64,000 bases of DNA from an uncultured Oscillospiraceae bacterium. GTDB lineage: Bacteria > Bacillota > Clostridia > Oscillospirales > Oscillospiraceae. Of the stretch, positions 61,198 to 64,000 are shown one piece after another. Each line of letters begins with the position of its first letter. Positions within the stretch are counted from its first letter, which is position 1. The stretch is from positions 186,001 to 250,000 of the forward strand of contig CAKSWT010000001.1 in assembly GCA_934512135.1 (NCBI GenBank). The letters are read 5' to 3'. The position numbers and the translations under genes are program-made. The notes beneath the pieces are model-generated. The model had not been told where the DNA came from. It saw only the letters and a program-made list of their open reading frames with translations, and made no database searches.

Positions 61198-61879
61198 GGA
61201 ACACGCAAAGGATATTATCGCCCACCGCTGCGCCCAGGAGCTGAAGGACGGCTATGTGGTAAATCTGGGCATCGGCATTCCCACCCGATGCGCCCGATTT
61301 TTCCCGAAGGGCATTGACATCATTCTCCATGCGGAGCTCGGGCTGGTGGGCCAGGGCCCGGCGCCCACTCCGGAGGAGGCGGATCCCCTTCATGTGGTGG
61401 ACGCCTCCGGAAATCCCGCCTCTATTATCCCCGGGGGCGCCATTGTGGATTCTGCCACCAACTTTGGCCTGATTCGCGGAGGGCATGTGGACGCCTGTGT
61501 GCTGGGCGCTCTACAGGCAGACGCCCAGGGCAGCTTTGGCAACTGGCTGATTCCCGGAAAAAAGGTGACGGGTATGGGCGGCGCCATGGACCTGGTGAAC
61601 GGAGCAAAGGCCGTGATTCTCGCCATGATCCACAGCCAGGGCTCCACGCCAAAAATCGTGGAAAAATGCACCCTTCCATTGACCGGTTATCGTGTGGTGG
61701 ACCTGATTGTCACGGAAAAGGCCGTGCTCAAGGTGACGCCAGAGGGACTGATGCTCATGGAATACAATCCCGAGCTGGGTGACCGCCAGCAGGCTGTGGC
61801 CCATATTCAGGCAAACACCGGCGCTGCTCTGTTGATCTCCCCGGGGCTGAAGCCCATGCCGCTGCCGGAATCCTTTTGA
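61190..61879 (+). CDS. 3-oxoacid CoA-transferase, subunit B
   Basis: 229 residues from ATG 61190, AAAGGAGG nine bases upstream. AtoA/CtfB/ScoB-type: YVVNLGIGIPT is the family start, HAELGLVGQGP holds the glutamate that forms the CoA thioester (in the usual position of SENG), and GGAMDLVNGAK follows. Pairs with subunit A to form the active heteromer. The last gene of the thl-ctfAB run. Confidence 0.93.
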   Translation: MDKEHAKDIIAHRCAQELKDGYVVNLGIGIPTRCARFFPKGIDIILHAELGLVGQGPAPTPEEADPLHVVDASGNPASIIPGGAIVDSATNFGLIRGGHVDACVLGALQADAQGSFGNWLIPGKKVTGMGGAMDLVNGAKAVILAMIHSQGSTPKIVEKCTLPLTGYRVVDLIVTEKAVLKVTPEGLMLMEYNPELGDRQQAVAHIQANTGAALLISPGLKPMPLPESF

Positions 61880-61903
61880 TCCTTCGGATTTTCCGTAAAA
61901 TCG

Positions 61904-61932
61904 TTGCAATTCGAAGGGATTCCCGGTATAAT
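61904..61932 (+). promoter_or_regulatory. Promoter of the MATE gene
   Basis: -35 TTGCAA (61904-61909), 17-bp spacer, -10 TATAAT (61927-61932). The leader begins with a hairpin, GGATGCACCG/CGGTGCATCC at 61936-61962, followed by ATTTGT. Confidence 0.8.
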
Positions 61933-61993
61933 AGTGGATGCACCGTTTTCTGCGGTGCATCCATTTGTATCTAACCCAGATAGGAGTTTTTCC

Positions 61994-63370
61994 ATGAACA
62001 ACACAAAGACACCGCTGGACCTCACCACCTGTAACATCACCGGCGGCTTATTGCGCTTTTCCCTGCCCTTCCTGGCCTCCAGCATTCTGCAAACCCTGTA
62101 CAGCACAGTGGATACCATCATTGTGGGCCAGTTTGTGGGCTCCGCCGGATTGGCCGCGGTCAACAACGTCTCCTATATCTGCAACGCCGCCAGCAACATC
62201 GGCCTAGGCGCCAGTGCCGGAGCCGCCGTGCTCATTGCCCAATACTGCGGCGCCAAAAATGACGAGGGCGTCCACCGCACCGTAGGCACCGCCCTGACCA
62301 TCAGCGGCATCATGGCTGTGATTATGTCCGTTATTGTCTGCTGCTTTTTGTCCCCTATTTTGACGCTGGTTAATATTCCGGCGGAAGCCCGGCATGAGGC
62401 CTACTATTACCTGCTGATTCGCGCCACCTGTTTCCCTGTCTCCTTCTTCTACTCCTGTATTACCTCCTTTCTCCGAGGCATGGGCGACTCCAAACGGCCG
62501 CTGTACTTCTCCGCCGTGGCCTCCGTGGCCAATGTATTTTTGGACCTGCTCTTTGTGGCGGTGCTCCCCTGGGGCGCCGGCGGCGCTGCTCTGGCCACGG
62601 AGATTTCCGAGGTTTTTGCACTGATTTGGGCCTTTTTGTACCTGAAAAAACATCAGCCCGGGATGCTGTCTCTAAATCCTCAGCAGTATAAAATTCACGG
62701 CCCCACGGCAAAGCTGGTGCTGAAGGTGGGGATCCCCTCCTCCTTTCAGTATCTGTTTATCGACCTGTCCTTTGTCTTTGTGAACTCCATCATCAACAGC
62801 TACGGCGTCATCGCCGCCTCTGCCGTCGCCGTGGGCAGCAAGGTGGTAAACCTCAGCCAGACGGGCATCTCCGCCCTGTCCACCGGAGTTGGCACCATGG
62901 CCGGCCAAAACATTGGTGCCGGGAAGCCGGATCGGGCCGGAAAAACCATTCAAGTGGGCGTCCGCTGCGCCCTGGTGGTGGCAGTGGTCATGTTCCTCAT
63001 CATACAGGCCATTCCCGGTCCCCTGGTCAAGCTCTTCAACCGGGATCCCGCCGCCCTGTCGGAGTCCATCCGTTGTCTGCGGTACCTGTCCCTGATGGCC
63101 TTCCCCTCCGCCTTCTTCTTCATCTATATTGCCATTGCCACTGCCGTAGGCTTCACCACCTTCTCCATGTTCTGTCATGTCCTTGACGGCGTAGTGGTCC
63201 GAGTGGCCCTGAGCCTGCTGCTGACAAAGGTATTCGGCATGGAGCTGGTGGGGGTCTACCTGGGCATGGGCCTGGCCCCCAGCCTTTCTGCCGTCATCGC
63301 CGGCATTTACTTCTACAGCGGCAAATGGCGCACCAGAAAGCTCTTAGAATCCAAGGAACTCACACAATGA
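61994..63370 (+). CDS. MATE-family multidrug/cation antiporter
   Basis: 458 residues from ATG 61994, TAGGAG upstream. Twelve hydrophobic helices in two homologous halves, the MATE/DinF-like fold; FSLPFLASSILQTLYSTVDT in the first helix with VGQFVGSAGLAAVNNVSYI is the standard signature. It exports cationic drugs or metabolites in exchange for Na+ or H+; the substrate is unknown. The leader hairpin could make expression conditional. Ends at a clear terminator. Confidence 0.94.
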   Translation: MNNTKTPLDLTTCNITGGLLRFSLPFLASSILQTLYSTVDTIIVGQFVGSAGLAAVNNVSYICNAASNIGLGASAGAAVLIAQYCGAKNDEGVHRTVGTALTISGIMAVIMSVIVCCFLSPILTLVNIPAEARHEAYYYLLIRATCFPVSFFYSCITSFLRGMGDSKRPLYFSAVASVANVFLDLLFVAVLPWGAGGAALATEISEVFALIWAFLYLKKHQPGMLSLNPQQYKIHGPTAKLVLKVGIPSSFQYLFIDLSFVFVNSIINSYGVIAASAVAVGSKVVNLSQTGISALSTGVGTMAGQNIGAGKPDRAGKTIQVGVRCALVVAVVMFLIIQAIPGPLVKLFNRDPAALSESIRCLRYLSLMAFPSAFFFIYIAIATAVGFTTFSMFCHVLDGVVVRVALSLLLTKVFGMELVGVYLGMGLAPSLSAVIAGIYFYSGKWRTRKLLESKELTQ

Positions 63371-63377
63371 CCCATCC

Positions 63378-63410
63378 GGGTGCCCGATGATAACATGGGG
63401 CACCCTTTTT
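63378..63410 (+). terminator. Terminator after the MATE gene
   Basis: GGGTGCCC, 12-base loop, GGGCACCC, then TTTTTTG. Confidence 0.85.
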
Positions 63411-63431
63411 TGTGGTTTTTCGTTTTTAGGG

Positions 63432-63459
63432 TTGACAAATTCATGGAATGTGATATAAT
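63432..63459 (+). promoter_or_regulatory. Promoter of tRNA-Thr
   Basis: -35 TTGACA (63432-63437), 16-bp spacer, -10 TATAAT (63454-63459), both consensus. Confidence 0.85.
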
Positions 63460-63474
63460 AAGCAAGCTGTTTGT

Positions 63475-63550
<76 letters not shown>

Positions 63551-63555
63551 AATCT

Positions 63556-63586
63556 TCTCCGTATCAGTTTGGTGCGGAGATTTTTT
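63556..63586 (+). terminator. Terminator after tRNA-Thr
   Basis: TCTCCG pairs with CGGAGA across a 13-base loop, then TTTTTTG. Confidence 0.85.
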
Positions 63587-63600
63587 GTTTTATTCCGCAT

Positions 63601-63680
63601 AACTGGCGACCTCATCCGCTATACCCGCCGGGACACGGGGGCCTGGTTCGAATCCGGCTCGCAATCGGTCTACGCCTGCG
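63601..63680. other. tRNA-like debris
   Basis: 63601-63617 is a perfect 17-bp inverted copy of the tRNA-Thr segment at 63513-63529. At ~63641-63662, CTGGTTCGAATCCGG looks like a degenerate tRNA T-arm. No full tRNA fold. From here to 63781 only a GGGAACC/GGTTCCC hairpin (63711-63742) is seen, perhaps the terminator of the next gene on the minus strand. Confidence 0.6.
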
Positions 63681-63781
63681 GGCGGGTTCTCTCTGCATCA
63701 CGTTGGTGCAGCGGGAACCATATTGTAGGAATCCGGTTCCCGAAATTTCCTCATTTTTTCGTTTTCACGTTGGACTCTCCC

Positions 63782-64000
63782 TTACCGGAGCAAATAGGCA
63801 TCCAGGCTTTCTTGCAGCAATTCCATACAGCGTTCTGCCCCTATATCCATCAGTTCCTGCTGCACCGCCGGAATATCGGACAACGGACGTTCCCCGACCA
63901 TAAGCTCTATGGCTGCGGTTTGGGCGCAGGTGGCCAGATCAAACATTACCCCGCGAAGCTCCTCTTCCACCTCCGGAGTCATCTCCAATGACTCCGGCAA
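63782..64000 (-). CDS. C-terminal fragment of an LplA-like solute-binding protein
   Basis: 72 residues, with the frame open to the window edge, so the gene continues beyond it. The C-terminus resembles the last residues of LplA/YtcQ-type binding proteins: an acidic helix, ERPLSDIPAVQQELMDIGAE, then CMELLQESLDAYLLR, matching the tail of the solute-binding protein at 57-58.8 kb (DMGIEECISLKQDAYDRY). Identity of the sugar is unknown. Confidence 0.75.
   Translation of the reverse strand: MPESLEMTPEVEEELRGVMFDLATCAQTAAIELMVGERPLSDIPAVQQELMDIGAERCMELLQESLDAYLLR

Overview
The window looks like chromosomal DNA of an anaerobic, gut-type Bacillota, probably Oscillospiraceae or a relative. This is inference, from the GC-rich coding bias, strong AGGAGG ribosome binding sites, TTGACA/TATAAT-type promoters, FMN and lysine riboswitches, a butyrate/acetoacetate-type thiolase and CoA-transferase set, and peptidase U32 and MltG housekeeping genes. 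No rRNA operon, CRISPR array, phage module or insertion sequence was seen.

Layout. 1-3.8 kb: a sugar-isomerase-like gene (its 5' end is outside the window), a small carrier-protein-like gene, and a cysteine desulfurase/SufE pair, packed as one operon. 3.9-13.7 kb: a membrane LuxR-type regulator divergent from a eukaryote-like signalling locus (FHA protein, PP2C phosphatase, protease-FHA fusion, two tandem Ser/Thr kinases and two small unknowns), with a truncated lipoprotein gene at its end. 13.8-18.2 kb: a GNAT gene and the riboflavin operon ribD-ribE-ribBA-ribH under an FMN riboswitch with a terminator. 18.4-25 kb: a TM2 protein and carA-carB-guaA. 25-30.3 kb: a tight operon wecG-like/tmk/DJ-1/FTHF cyclo-ligase/mltG/U32. 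30.3-33.3 kb: an amino-acid ABC transporter behind a lysine riboswitch, so probably a lysine importer. 33.4-36.6 kb: a Cys-rich unknown, a dprA-like gene and a DEAD-box helicase.

36.6-40.2 kb: smpB, a cyclophilin and ssrA (tmRNA), followed at once by a cassette-like array. Three unrelated small genes (GNAT, cytidine deaminase-like, AT-rich GNAT) are each preceded by a near-identical terminator-plus-promoter and followed by a near-identical block of about 90 bp. This array is the most unusual structure in the window. 40.3-46.6 kb: a zinc-ribbon membrane protein, a VanH-like 2-hydroxyacid dehydrogenase, and the minus-strand run mnmG-tatD-deoC-nucleotidyltransferase.

46.7-57 kb: typA, an RsmF-like methyltransferase, a zinc-type ABC transporter (znuA-znuC-znuB) with a palindromic operator candidate, nadB-nadC, an MscS channel and an endonuclease/exonuclease/phosphatase-family protein. 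57-64 kb: an LplA-like solute-binding lipoprotein, thiolase plus CoA-transferase subunits A and B, a MATE exporter, tRNA-Thr(GGU) with tRNA-like debris behind it, and the C-terminus of a second solute-binding protein running off the edge.

All calls come from reading the sequence and recognising families. No database search was run.
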